Shown here in pieces: positions 25,663 to 33,701 of a stretch of 64,000 nucleotides of DNA. The notes under the pieces are model-generated. The model made no database searches. It was given only the letters and a program-made list of their open reading frames with translations, and was not told where the DNA came from. The DNA comes from Halorussus amylolyticus (lineage in GTDB: Archaea > Halobacteriota > Halobacteria > Halobacteriales > Haladaptataceae), in contig NZ_ML974130.1 of NCBI RefSeq assembly GCF_004143485.2, forward strand, positions 55,672 through 119,671, read 5' to 3'. The position numbers were made by a program, and so were the translations under genes. How positions within the stretch are numbered: position 1 is the first letter of the stretch; the number at the start of each line of letters is the position of its first letter.

Positions 25663-26265
25663 TTAGAAGGAAACGTTCGTCTCCATCCCCTCGGTCGCGT
25701 CGTCGAGACCGTCGTTCTGGATGTCCTCGGTCATCCGGTCGGAGAGTTCGCGGTCCCGGAGCACGTTCTCGAACTCGTCGGTGAAGCGGTCGTTGACCGT
25801 TCGCTTCTCGCGCTGGGTCTCGATGACGCGGCGATAGCGGCGGACCGTGGAGGCGCTCACGTCGAGGTGGTCGGCGCACTCGGCGGCCGACGCCCCGGAG
25901 TCGAGGCGTTCGCGCAGGGCGTCGAGGTCGAAAGGGGCGTCCGTGTCGCTGTCTCGGAGGAGGTGGAGGTCGATTCGCGCGCGCGAGACCGTCTTTCCGA
26001 GCGAGGTGTCGCCGAGTTCGCGGGCGATTTCGGCGTCGGAGTCGCCAGCGTAGTAGCCCCGGACCACGAAGACGAGTTCGTCGTCCGAGAGGGTGGTCCC
26101 GAAGTCGTATCGCTCGCGCATCTCGCCGACGACGGCTACGAGACGCTCTTCGACCTCCGCCTCCGAACTCAGCGACCCGTGGGTCTCTTCCTGTTGTTCG
26201 GTGACGGTGGATTCGTCGGTGACATCGATGAAGATGTCCCGGAGTTCCTCAGTCTTCTCGTCCAT
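25663..26265 (-). CDS. HTH regulator-like protein (conditioned medium-induced protein 4 type)
   Basis: 200 residues, acidic. The start MDEKTEELRDIFIDVTDES recalls the haloarchaeal protein called conditioned medium-induced protein 4 (from memory, not a search). A helix-turn-helix lies near residues 125-147 (SAAECADHLDVSASTVRRYR), and a second HTH-like stretch near 80-100 (SDAEIARELGDTSLGKTVSR). It is therefore probably a DNA-binding protein. It is divergent from the biotin operon; its own promoter (ttttttaagt on the - strand near 26300) and the bioY operator share the gap. Confidence 0.75.
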   Translation of the reverse strand: MDEKTEELRDIFIDVTDESTVTEQQEETHGSLSSEAEVEERLVAVVGEMRERYDFGTTLSDDELVFVVRGYYAGDSDAEIARELGDTSLGKTVSRARIDLHLLRDSDTDAPFDLDALRERLDSGASAAECADHLDVSASTVRRYRRVIETQREKRTVNDRFTDEFENVLRDRELSDRMTEDIQNDGLDDATEGMETNVSF

Positions 26266-26340
26266 GTCCTATGGTTTTTCGGGGACGCGCCCCCTACTTA
26301 AAAAACTGTCGGCGGGAGGGAGGCGCTCGGCGCGAAAACC

Positions 26341-26368
26341 GTCAACCGTAGGTTTCAAATCGGTTGAC
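26341..26368 (+). promoter_or_regulatory. BirA-type operator surrounding the bioY TATA box
   Basis: GTCAACC (26341-26347), a 14-base spacer, then GGTTGAC (26362-26368). This fits the known BirA box pattern GTNAACC-N14/16-GGTTNAC of biotin regulons. The spacer contains the TATA-like tttcaaat (26353-26360), centred about 27 bases before the bioY ATG, so a bound repressor would cover the promoter. Confidence 0.72.
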
Positions 26369-26382
26369 GAGACACCGAGCGT

Positions 26383-26964
26383 ATGAGCACGGACACCGCA
26401 TCGGTCGAGTTGGTCGGCGAGGAGACGGTCCAGAACGTCGCGCGTGCGGCGCTGTTCGCCGCGCTGACGGGCGCGTTCGCGTACGTGTCGTTTCCGAACC
26501 CCGTCTCGCCCGCACCGGTCACGCTGCAGGTGCTGGGCGTCTTCCTCGCGGGCATTCTGCTCGGCCCGGTCTGGGGCGGCGTCTCGATGGGCCTGTACCT
26601 CGTGGCGGGCGCGATCGGCGCGCCCGTGTTCGCCGGGGGCGGGGCCGGAGTCGCCGAACTGTTCCGCGAGACCGCGGGCTACCTCTGGTCGTACCCGGTC
26701 GCCGCGTTCGCTGTTGGCGCAGTCGTCCACGGCGGAGTCCAGATTCGAGACCACGCCGAACGGCACGTCGCTCGACTCGTCGGCGCGATGGCGGTCGGAA
26801 CGGTCGTCATCTACGCCTCCGGGGTCGTCGGTCTCTCGGTCGTCCTCGGACTGAGCCTCCAAGAGGCGTTCGTGACCGGCGCGCTCGCGTTCATCCCGGC
26901 CGAGGCGCTCAAAATCGCGGCCGCGGTCGGCATCGTCCGGAGCGACCAGATAGCCGCGGAGTGA
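26383..26964 (+). CDS. bioY: Biotin transporter substrate-binding subunit BioY
   Basis: 193 residues with about six membrane helices. The family signature PAPVTLQVLGVFLAG (near residue 47) and GGVSMGLYLVAGAIGAPVFAG with the following glycine-rich stretch are characteristic. BioY is the S component that binds biotin in the membrane. The ATPase and the T component follow in the same operon, completing an ECF importer. A BirA-type operator sits over the promoter. Confidence 0.96.
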   Translation: MSTDTASVELVGEETVQNVARAALFAALTGAFAYVSFPNPVSPAPVTLQVLGVFLAGILLGPVWGGVSMGLYLVAGAIGAPVFAGGGAGVAELFRETAGYLWSYPVAAFAVGAVVHGGVQIRDHAERHVARLVGAMAVGTVVIYASGVVGLSVVLGLSLQEAFVTGALAFIPAEALKIAAAVGIVRSDQIAAE

Positions 26965-26992
26965 CCCCGACCGAATCAGAGACCTACAGTAA

Positions 26993-27691
26993 ATGATAGA
27001 GACGCGCGAACTGGTCCACCGGTACGGGGAGGTCGCCGCGGTAGACGGCGTTTCGCTGTCGATTTCCGACGGCGAGTTCGTCGTGGTGGCTGGCGCGAAT
27101 GGCTCGGGGAAAACCACCTTAGTCCGCCACTTCAACGGCCTGCTCGACCCTGATTCGGGCGAGGTGCTGGTGGATGGAACGCCGGTCGCCGACGACCTCG
27201 TGGCCGCACGGACGCGCGTGGGGATGGTGTTCCAGAACCCGCGCGACGGCTTCGTCGCGGCGACGGTCGGCGCGGACGTGGCGTTCGGCCCCGAGAATTT
27301 GGGGTTGCCCCACGAAGAAATCGACCGCCGAGTCGCCGACGCGCTCGCGGCGGTCAACATGGCGAGTCGGGGAGACGACCGCATCGACTCGCTCTCGGGC
27401 GGCGAGCGCGAGCGCGTGGCCATCGCGGGGGCGCTGGCGATGGAACCGACCCACCTCGTGCTGGACGAACCCTTCACGGGTCTGGACGCCCCGGCGCGCG
27501 AGTCGGTGGTCGAGCGACTCCGTGCGCTCCGCGAGGCGGGAACGGGCGTCGTCGTCGTGACCCACGACCTCCGGGACGTGTGGGACCTCGCCGACCGCGT
27601 GGTGGCGCTTCGGGAGGGCCAAATTGCGGTCGATTCGCCGCCCGTGAGCGCGCGCGACCGACTCGCCGACCTCGGGGTTCGCGCGCCGTGA
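26993..27691 (+). CDS. bioM: ECF transporter ATPase (BioM)
   Basis: 232 residues. ABC ATPase hallmarks in order: Walker A GANGSGKTTL (near residue 34), Q-loop FQNPRDGFVA, signature SLSGGERERVAI, Walker B HLVLDEPFTGLD, and the switch His (VTHDL). It drives the BioYN importer. The gene follows bioY by 28 bases and its stop overlaps the bioN GTG start (GTGA), giving tight coupling. Confidence 0.96.
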   Translation: MIETRELVHRYGEVAAVDGVSLSISDGEFVVVAGANGSGKTTLVRHFNGLLDPDSGEVLVDGTPVADDLVAARTRVGMVFQNPRDGFVAATVGADVAFGPENLGLPHEEIDRRVADALAAVNMASRGDDRIDSLSGGERERVAIAGALAMEPTHLVLDEPFTGLDAPARESVVERLRALREAGTGVVVVTHDLRDVWDLADRVVALREGQIAVDSPPVSARDRLADLGVRAP

Positions 27692-28395
27692 CCCTCACGT
27701 ACCGGCCGGGTGACTCGTTCGCTCACCGGCTCGACCCGCGAACCAAACTCGGGTTTCAGGTCGCGTTCGCGTTCGCGGCGTTCGCTCACACCACGCCGCG
27801 CGGACTGGCGGCGCTGACGCTCGTGGCACTCGGCGCGCTCCACGCGTCGGGGGTGTCGGCCCGACGAACGCTGTGGGAGTACCGGTTCGTCGCGCCGTTT
27901 CTACTCGCCGGTCCGGTGGTCGCCGCGGCGACCATCGGCCCGCCGTGGGTTCGGCCCGCGAAGGGGTTCGACACCCTGCTCGCGAGCTATCGGGTGGTGC
28001 TAGTCCTGCTCGTGAGCGCGGCGTACCTCCGGACGACCCCCGTCCGGGAGTCGCGGGCCGCGATACAGCGTCTCGTGCCGGGTCGCACCGGACGGATGCT
28101 GGGCGCTGGCGTCGGCTTCGTCTTCCGATTTCTGCCCGTCCTGCGCGCGGACCTGCGCCGGATTCGGGACGCTTCGGCGGCGCGGTTGGGCGACGAGCGA
28201 CCGCTCGTCGCCCGGATGCAGTTGGTCGGAGTCGCGGGCATCGCGCGGGCGCTCTCGCGCGCTGACCGATTCGCAGTTGCGCTCCGGGCGCGATGTTTCG
28301 CGTGGAATCCGACGCTTCCCCACCTCTCGTTCTCGCGGGTGGACGTTCCGGTACTGGCGGGGAGTGTCGGACTCGTGATATGGGCGACTCTCTAA
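27688..28395 (+). CDS. bioN: ECF transporter transmembrane component (BioN/EcfT)
   Basis: 235 residues with about five membrane helices. The start TYRPGDSFAHRLDPRTKL is the conserved EcfT N-terminus, and the coupling-helix motifs A-R-G/S appear as DASAARLGDERP and ALRARCFAWNP. It couples ATP hydrolysis by BioM to biotin-loaded BioY. The GTG at 27688 overlaps the bioM stop. Confidence 0.92.
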   Translation: MTLTYRPGDSFAHRLDPRTKLGFQVAFAFAAFAHTTPRGLAALTLVALGALHASGVSARRTLWEYRFVAPFLLAGPVVAAATIGPPWVRPAKGFDTLLASYRVVLVLLVSAAYLRTTPVRESRAAIQRLVPGRTGRMLGAGVGFVFRFLPVLRADLRRIRDASAARLGDERPLVARMQLVGVAGIARALSRADRFAVALRARCFAWNPTLPHLSFSRVDVPVLAGSVGLVIWATL

Positions 28396-28478
28396 ACTAT
28401 AAACTTTTAGTTCGTTTTCCAGAGATGGAGGCGCGCGAGTCGGTAAAACTTAAGCGAATCGTCTTCACGGTGTAAGAC

Positions 28479-30605
28479 ATGGACACCTTCGTGTTGGCGC
28501 AGGCGGGAAGCGACGTGACCCGCCCGACGTTCTGGAAGATTGGCTACCTCGGCGAGGCCATCTTCTACTACCTCTCGGCGGTGGCGATAGCCATCTTCCT
28601 GTTCGGGGTCTACGACCGATTCTCGACCTACTCTCGGGGCACCGAGTCGTGGTTCGAACGACTCGACGACCTGCCGAGTCGAGTGCTCTCGGCCGCGAAA
28701 ATCGTGTTCACGAACGAGAAGCAGTTCGACCGCGACCGCTACGCGGGCGTGATGCACGCGTTCATCCTCTGGGGCTTTCTGACCCTCCTCATCGGGACGA
28801 CCATCCTCGCCATCGACATGGACATCTGGACGAAGGGGCTCGGTCAGGACTCCTTTTTCGTCGGCGACTTCTACCTCTCGTACTCGTTCGTGATGGACGC
28901 GATGGGTCTCCTGTTCGTGGTCGGCGTCGGAATGGCAATCTACCGGCGCTACTGGGTCCGAAACGCGCGCCTCTGGGGCAAGCACACCTCCACCGAGGAC
29001 GACCTGTTCATCTGGTCGCTGTTCCTGCTCGGGGTCGGGGGCTACCTCACCGAGGGCGTCCGCATCCTCGGCACGAGCGCGACCCGCGACGTGTCGTTCG
29101 AGACGGTGAGTTTCGTCGGGTGGTTCGTCTACGACGTGCTCCAAGTCGCTGGCGTCACGCCCGAGATGGCTGGCGCGGCGTACCCCGCAATCTGGTGGTC
29201 CCACGCCCTGCTCGCGCTCGCGTTCGTCGCCGCGGTTCCGTACGCCAAGCCGTTCCACATGATTTCGTCCTTCGCGAACGTCGTGACCCGCGACGAGAAG
29301 GCGGGCAAGCGACTGCCGGGCGTCCCCGACGACGCCAGCCCCGACGAAATCGGTCACGGCTCCATCGAGGACTTCTCGTGGAAGGAACTGCTCGACCACG
29401 ACGCTTGCACTAAGTGCGGCCGGTGTTCGTCGGCCTGCCCCGCAAAGGCGTCCGACCGGCCGCTCGACCCCCGCGACGTGATTCTCGACCTGAAACAGTA
29501 CCGCGAGGACCTCGAAGCAGGGCGAACCGAGGAAAAGCCCATCATCGCCGACGGCGGCGATTCGGTCATCGCCGCGGAGACGATGGAGTCGTGTATGTCC
29601 TGCATGGCGTGCATGGACGCCTGCCCGGTCGAAATCGAACACGTCCCGCAGTTCACCGAGATGAACCGCCGACTCACCGAATCGGGCCAGATGGACCCCA
29701 ACGTGCAGGACGCGATGATGAACGTGTTCCAGAACGGCAACACGTTCGGCGAACCCGACCGCAAGCGCCCCGACTGGGCCGACGACTTGGACTTCGAGAT
29801 TCCCGACGCCCGCGACGAACCCGTCGAGTACCTCTGGTACGTCGGCGACTACCCGAGTTTCGACGAGCGCAACCGGAAAGTCGCCCGGTCGCTGGCGACC
29901 ATCTTCGAGGAATCGGGCGTCAGCTACGGCATCCTCTACGACGACGAGCAGACCGCGGGCAACGACGTGCGCCGAGTCGGCGAGGAAGGTCTCTACGAGA
30001 TGCTCGTGGAGGACAACGCCGAGGCGATTGGGGACTGCGAGTACGACAAAATCGTCTGCACCGACCCCCACAGCTACAACACCTTCCAGAACGAGTACCC
30101 CGAGTTCGAGGCGTGCGAGTGGGGCGAGGACGACGTGTTCCACTACACCCAAATCGTGGAGGACCTGTTCCGAGATGGCGCGCTCGGACTCTCGGGAACC
30201 GAACTCGACTACACCGTGACCTACCACGACCCGTGTCACCTCGGCCGGTACAACGGCGAGTTCGAGGCCCCGCGCGAAATCGTGGCGGGAACCGGGTGCG
30301 AACTCGCCGAGATGCCCCGAAACCGTGAAGACTCGTTCTGCTGTGGCGGCGGCGGTGGCGGCCTCTGGATGGACTTCGAGGAGGACCCCAAGCCGAGCGA
30401 GGAGCGCCTGCGCGAGGCCTTGCAGGACACCGACGCGGGCGAGGCCATCGAGAAGTTCGTCGTCGCGTGCCCGATGTGCATGACGATGTACGAGGACGGC
30501 CGGAAGACCGGCGGCTACGAGGACGACATCGAAGTCGTGGACGTGTCCGAACTGCTGGTCGAGGCCATCGGTGCGAAAGAGCGCGTCGAAGTCGCGGCCG
30601 ACTAA
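28479..30605 (+). CDS. Membrane-bound HdrDE-like iron-sulfur oxidoreductase
   Basis: 708 residues. An N-terminal cytochrome-b-like membrane domain (about 20-265, six helices with several His) is fused to a ferredoxin domain with two 4Fe-4S motifs (CTKCGRCSSACP near 312 and CMSCMACMDACP near 371) and a C-terminal CCG domain (HDPCHLGRYNG, SFCCGGGGGG, ACPMCMTMY). Relatives pair with electron-transfer flavoproteins and reduce menaquinone. The first CCG module (about 450-520) has lost its cysteines: GDYPSFDERN and TAGNDVRR stand where cysteines occur in other members. No etf genes are adjacent. Confidence 0.9.
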   Translation: MDTFVLAQAGSDVTRPTFWKIGYLGEAIFYYLSAVAIAIFLFGVYDRFSTYSRGTESWFERLDDLPSRVLSAAKIVFTNEKQFDRDRYAGVMHAFILWGFLTLLIGTTILAIDMDIWTKGLGQDSFFVGDFYLSYSFVMDAMGLLFVVGVGMAIYRRYWVRNARLWGKHTSTEDDLFIWSLFLLGVGGYLTEGVRILGTSATRDVSFETVSFVGWFVYDVLQVAGVTPEMAGAAYPAIWWSHALLALAFVAAVPYAKPFHMISSFANVVTRDEKAGKRLPGVPDDASPDEIGHGSIEDFSWKELLDHDACTKCGRCSSACPAKASDRPLDPRDVILDLKQYREDLEAGRTEEKPIIADGGDSVIAAETMESCMSCMACMDACPVEIEHVPQFTEMNRRLTESGQMDPNVQDAMMNVFQNGNTFGEPDRKRPDWADDLDFEIPDARDEPVEYLWYVGDYPSFDERNRKVARSLATIFEESGVSYGILYDDEQTAGNDVRRVGEEGLYEMLVEDNAEAIGDCEYDKIVCTDPHSYNTFQNEYPEFEACEWGEDDVFHYTQIVEDLFRDGALGLSGTELDYTVTYHDPCHLGRYNGEFEAPREIVAGTGCELAEMPRNREDSFCCGGGGGGLWMDFEEDPKPSEERLREALQDTDAGEAIEKFVVACPMCMTMYEDGRKTGGYEDDIEVVDVSELLVEAIGAKERVEVAAD

Positions 30606-31042
30606 GCCGCAATTTCCGCCGGAGCGAGACGCGAGACGACCCCGTCGAAGTCGTCGTCGTCGAACGCGAGGACGAAGTCGATGTCTCGATTCTTCACGAG
30701 CGCGATGGTGGAGGCGTCGGTGAAACTGAGCGCGTGGTCGCGGTAGCGTTCGAAAATCTCGATTGATTCTTTGAACAGCGTTTTGGAGACTGTGACGAAC
30801 TCAACCACATCTGGATAGTCGGCTCGCCCGAGAATCCGATTTCCAGCGTGAGTCGCTTCTCGAAAACTGTTCGTCCGACTCCGGACAAGAGTGACCGTCT
30901 CGTCGTAAACGAAGTCCGTCGCGTACGGTTGACCGAATTCACCCGAAAAGACGTGCGAAAGTGCCCTCTTCGCAGTGTCGTGGTTCGTAGCTCGTTCGTT
31001 CTGAACCGCATAGAACAGCCCCGTATCGATGACCACACTCAT
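30602..31042 (-). CDS. vapC: VapC-family PIN-domain toxin
   Basis: 146 residues. PIN nuclease core: first Asp in VVIDTGLFYAV (Asp6), Glu in DFVYDETVTLV (near residue 48), and the C-terminal SFTDASTIALV plus FVLAFDDDDFDGV with the remaining acidic residues. It is presumably an RNase that acts on tRNA or rRNA and is held by the antitoxin upstream, with which it overlaps by ATGA. It converges on the oxidoreductase gene, overlapping it by stop codons only. Confidence 0.88.
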   Translation of the reverse strand: MSVVIDTGLFYAVQNERATNHDTAKRALSHVFSGEFGQPYATDFVYDETVTLVRSRTNSFREATHAGNRILGRADYPDVVEFVTVSKTLFKESIEIFERYRDHALSFTDASTIALVKNRDIDFVLAFDDDDFDGVVSRLAPAEIAA

Positions 31043-31338
31043 TTCCCGTAGAGAACCTCGTCAATATCTTCTTCCGAGGTTTCAAAGCCCCAATCGCTCG
31101 TCCCCGAGAGGAACGCATCGATTTCGTCTTCCGAGAGGCCGTCCCAGTCGTCCGAGTTCACATTGGCATCGTCTCGGAACGACTCGACTAACGCCTCTTT
31201 CGAGTCGTACCCGTGCTCGACGATTCGGTCGAGGAGTTCGTCCTGACTCACTTCGCGGCCCGTTTCGGACCGAATATCGGCCTGCAGCGCCTCCAGACGA
31301 GACTTCGTCCGGTCGGAGATGTCCACTGAGGAACTCAT
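31039..31338 (-). CDS. vapB: VapB-like antitoxin
   Basis: 99 residues. The N-terminal half (SDRTKSRLEALQADIRSETG, EVSQDELLDRIVEHG) looks like a ribbon-helix-helix or short helical DNA-binding region; the acidic C-terminal half would wrap the toxin. It precedes vapC with an ATGA overlap, the usual order for autoregulated VapBC modules. Confidence 0.83.
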   Translation of the reverse strand: MSSSVDISDRTKSRLEALQADIRSETGREVSQDELLDRIVEHGYDSKEALVESFRDDANVNSDDWDGLSEDEIDAFLSGTSDWGFETSEEDIDEVLYGK

Positions 31339-31535
31339 GCTATCAGTCGATTGTCCGTTTTCGTATTTGATGCTTCGGTCGAAATGCGTCGCTCTGCGGT
31401 CGATTCAGTACGAAAGTGCGCTCGCGTGAAGTTCATTGCATGGCACGCGATGAAGTCGGCACGCGAGCGCGTTCGGTGGTACGATACGAGCGATGTTATG
31501 TCTGACGCCTTGGGCCTAGAAAATCCGGAGTGAAA

Positions 31536-32249
31536 TTAGAGAAATCCGAGGAAGCCGAGCTCGACCGCGTACAGCGCGGCGGCCGCGAGCCACGACTGGA
31601 AGATGAGAGTACCGAGCGCCGAGAGGACGACGAACTCCCAGTCGCGCATCTCCGCGAACCCGGCCGGAACCGTGAGCATCCCCCGCGTGAAGAGGAGCGC
31701 GTTGCTGACCGGAACCACGATGCGACCCCACCGCTGGAACCACCCGTCGAAGCGGTCGAGTTGGCTCTCTTTGACCCGGAACCACTGCTTTTCGAGGAGG
31801 TACTCCCGGCCGCCGCGCTTGGCGAGCAGGAAGAGCGCGTACTGGCCGATGGTCGCGCCGACGACCGCGACGAGGATGACCGCCGCGATGGTGGCGTAGT
31901 CGGTCGCGGACTCGGCGAGGACGGCCACGCCAATCGGGACGAGACTTTCGCTCGGCGCGAAGTACAGCAGCATCGCGCCCTCCAGAATCAGGATGCAGAA
32001 CAGCGCGAGCAGGCCGTACTGGTCGAGCCACTGCCGAGCGAGTTGCTCGTTGCCGACGAAGAACAGACCGACGCCGACGACCGCGAGCGCGACGATACCG
32101 ACCGTGAGCAGGAGGACGCCCTTGTCCGCGAGGAACTCCCGAACCCGACTCGTCCCGGTCGCGTTCGAGAGCAACACCCCCGCGAAAAACAGCGCGGTTC
32201 CGAGAGCGAGCGTCACGTCCGGGAGCGAGGTGAGCGGAGACACGTCCAT
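31536..32249 (-). CDS. DedA/VTT-domain membrane protein
   Basis: 237 residues, about six hydrophobic helices. The VTT/SNARE-associated core lies at about 85-215: FAPSESLVPIGVAVLAE, then GATIGQYALFLLAKRGGREYL, and RIVVPVSNALLFTRGMLTVPAG, which parallels the E-x(n)-G-x2-R re-entrant motif of DedA proteins. Members are lipid scramblases or flippases. The ATG at 32249 is chosen over 32267, where the extra residues are not needed for the first helix. It is divergent from hemB. Confidence 0.85.
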   Translation of the reverse strand: MDVSPLTSLPDVTLALGTALFFAGVLLSNATGTSRVREFLADKGVLLLTVGIVALAVVGVGLFFVGNEQLARQWLDQYGLLALFCILILEGAMLLYFAPSESLVPIGVAVLAESATDYATIAAVILVAVVGATIGQYALFLLAKRGGREYLLEKQWFRVKESQLDRFDGWFQRWGRIVVPVSNALLFTRGMLTVPAGFAEMRDWEFVVLSALGTLIFQSWLAAAALYAVELGFLGFL

Positions 32250-32350
32250 CGAATAGCCAATCAGCACGGGCCGATAAATGCGTTTTGACCCGAAACGACG
32301 CGACGACCGGGAACGACGCGGTTTTGGGACCCGACCGGTAAGAATCGGAC

Positions 32351-33331
32351 ATGAACCCCATCGACCGCCCCCGACGACTCCGACGCGACGGCATCCGCGA
32401 GATGGTCAGCGAGACCGTCGTGCGGCCCGAAGACCTCATCGCGCCCGTCTTCGTGGACGCGACGACCGACGAGCGCGTTCCCATCGAATCGATGCCCGGC
32501 CACGAGCGCGTGCCGGTCGAAGAGTCGGTCGCCCGCGTCGAGGAGGTGCTCGAAACCGGCGTCGAGTCCGTGATGGTGTTCGGAATCCCGGCGTCGAAGG
32601 ACGAACGCGGGACCCGCGCGTGGGCCGACGACGGCGTGGTGCAGGGGGCGACCCGGCGAATCAAGAACGAGACCGACGCCTACGTGATTACCGACGTGTG
32701 TCTCTGTGAGTACACCGACCACGGGCACTGCGGGATTCTGGAGGAGCGCGCGAGCGAGGACGCCCGTCTTACCGTCCGAAACGACGAGACGCTCGACCTG
32801 CTCGGGAAAATCGCCACCTCCCACGCCGAAGCAGGGGCCGACATGGTGGCTCCGTCCGGGATGATGGACGGGATGGTCGGTGCGATTCGGGAGGCGCTCG
32901 ACGCCGAGGGATTCGCCGACGTGCCCATCATGAGCTACGCCGCGAAGTACGAGTCGGCGTTCTACGGCCCGTTCCGGGACGCCGCCGACGGCGCGCCCGC
33001 GTTCGGCGACCGGCGACACTACCAGATGGACCCCGCGAACGCGCGCGAGGCCGTGCGTGAGGTCCGACTCGACGTGGAACAGGGCGCGGACGTGCTGATG
33101 GTCAAGCCCGCGCTCCCGTACCTCGACATTGTCCGCGACATCCGCGAGGCGTTCGACCACCCCGTCGCGGCGTACAACGTCTCGGGGGAGTACGCGATGC
33201 TCCACGCCGCCGCGGAGAAGGGATGGCTCGATTTGGAGGAGACCGCGATGGAGTCGCTGGTGTCTATTAAGCGGGCGGGAGCCGATTTGATTCTGACGTA
33301 CTTCGCGGAGGACGTGGCGGAGCGGTTCTAA
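32351..33331 (+). CDS. hemB: Delta-aminolevulinic acid dehydratase (porphobilinogen synthase, HemB)
   Basis: 326 residues. It condenses two 5-aminolevulinates to porphobilinogen. [13 protein letters not shown] (near residue 117) gives the three-cysteine zinc site; the two Schiff-base lysines lie in MSYAAKYES (near 200) and [10 protein letters not shown] (near 255). The cysteine site indicates the zinc-dependent rather than magnesium-dependent class. Its product feeds hemC, encoded about 25 kb upstream, so the pathway is dispersed rather than in one operon. Confidence 0.96.
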   Translation: MNPIDRPRRLRRDGIREMVSETVVRPEDLIAPVFVDATTDERVPIESMPGHERVPVEESVARVEEVLETGVESVMVFGIPASKDERGTRAWADDGVVQGATRRIKNETDAYVITDVCLCEYTDHGHCGILEERASEDARLTVRNDETLDLLGKIATSHAEAGADMVAPSGMMDGMVGAIREALDAEGFADVPIMSYAAKYESAFYGPFRDAADGAPAFGDRRHYQMDPANAREAVREVRLDVEQGADVLMVKPALPYLDIVRDIREAFDHPVAAYNVSGEYAMLHAAAEKGWLDLEETAMESLVSIKRAGADLILTYFAEDVAERF

Positions 33332-33527
33332 CGAGGGCGTTCGCGCGCGCATCGCGGACGACGAACGTCACGAACCCCACTCAGACGCTCTGGACGAACG
33401 TCCGAACTCGACCGACCGAACGCCCGCTTTCTGGACGGAATACAACCTTATATCCGTATTATCCGATTTTAAACTCGACGACCGTCTACCGTACACCGGC
33501 TATTTTGGATATTTTCAACGGTTATCC

Positions 33528-33533
33528 TTATAT
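33528..33533 (+). promoter_or_regulatory. TATA box for the leader ORF/amt operon
   Basis: TTATAT centred 27.5 bases before the GTG at 33558, so the transcript would start at or next to that GTG and be leaderless. A second AT-rich segment (cttatatccgtattatcc, 33449-33466) lies further up. Confidence 0.6.
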
Positions 33534-33557
33534 GGTGCGTCGCCGTCACGACGAACC

Positions 33558-33701
33558 GTGACTCAGAACACGAAGCAACAGGAGTTCGCGGTTTTCCTGA
33601 ACAGTCGTCCAGATGATCTGGTCGAAGTCCCGACGAGCGGAACTTCCGAAGGCGTCGAGATGTCCGAAGAAATCGAGATGTCCGGAGGTGACGCGGAGTG
33701 A
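33558..33701 (+). CDS. 47-residue leader ORF coupled to the ammonium transporter
   Basis: GTG-started [23 protein letters not shown] at the start, then an acidic Ser/Glu/Met tail. A TATA box is exactly placed for leaderless transcription from this GTG, and its TGA overlaps the amt ATG (TGATG). Both facts support translation. The N-terminal [12 protein letters not shown] could be an amphipathic helix. It could encode a small regulator of Amt or only serve translational coupling; I know of no named family. Confidence 0.62.
   Translation: MTQNTKQQEFAVFLNSRPDDLVEVPTSGTSEGVEMSEEIEMSGGDAE

Noticed and set aside
28407..30239. A 610-codon ORF on the - strand opposite the HdrD-like gene
   Set aside because: No motif, and the iron-sulfur motifs on the + strand are unambiguous.
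31351..31533. 60-codon + strand ORF beginning SVFVFDASVE, superficially like a PIN start
   Set aside because: Needs a TTG start, lacks other PIN residues and any antitoxin neighbour in frame, and lies in a gap between two - strand genes.
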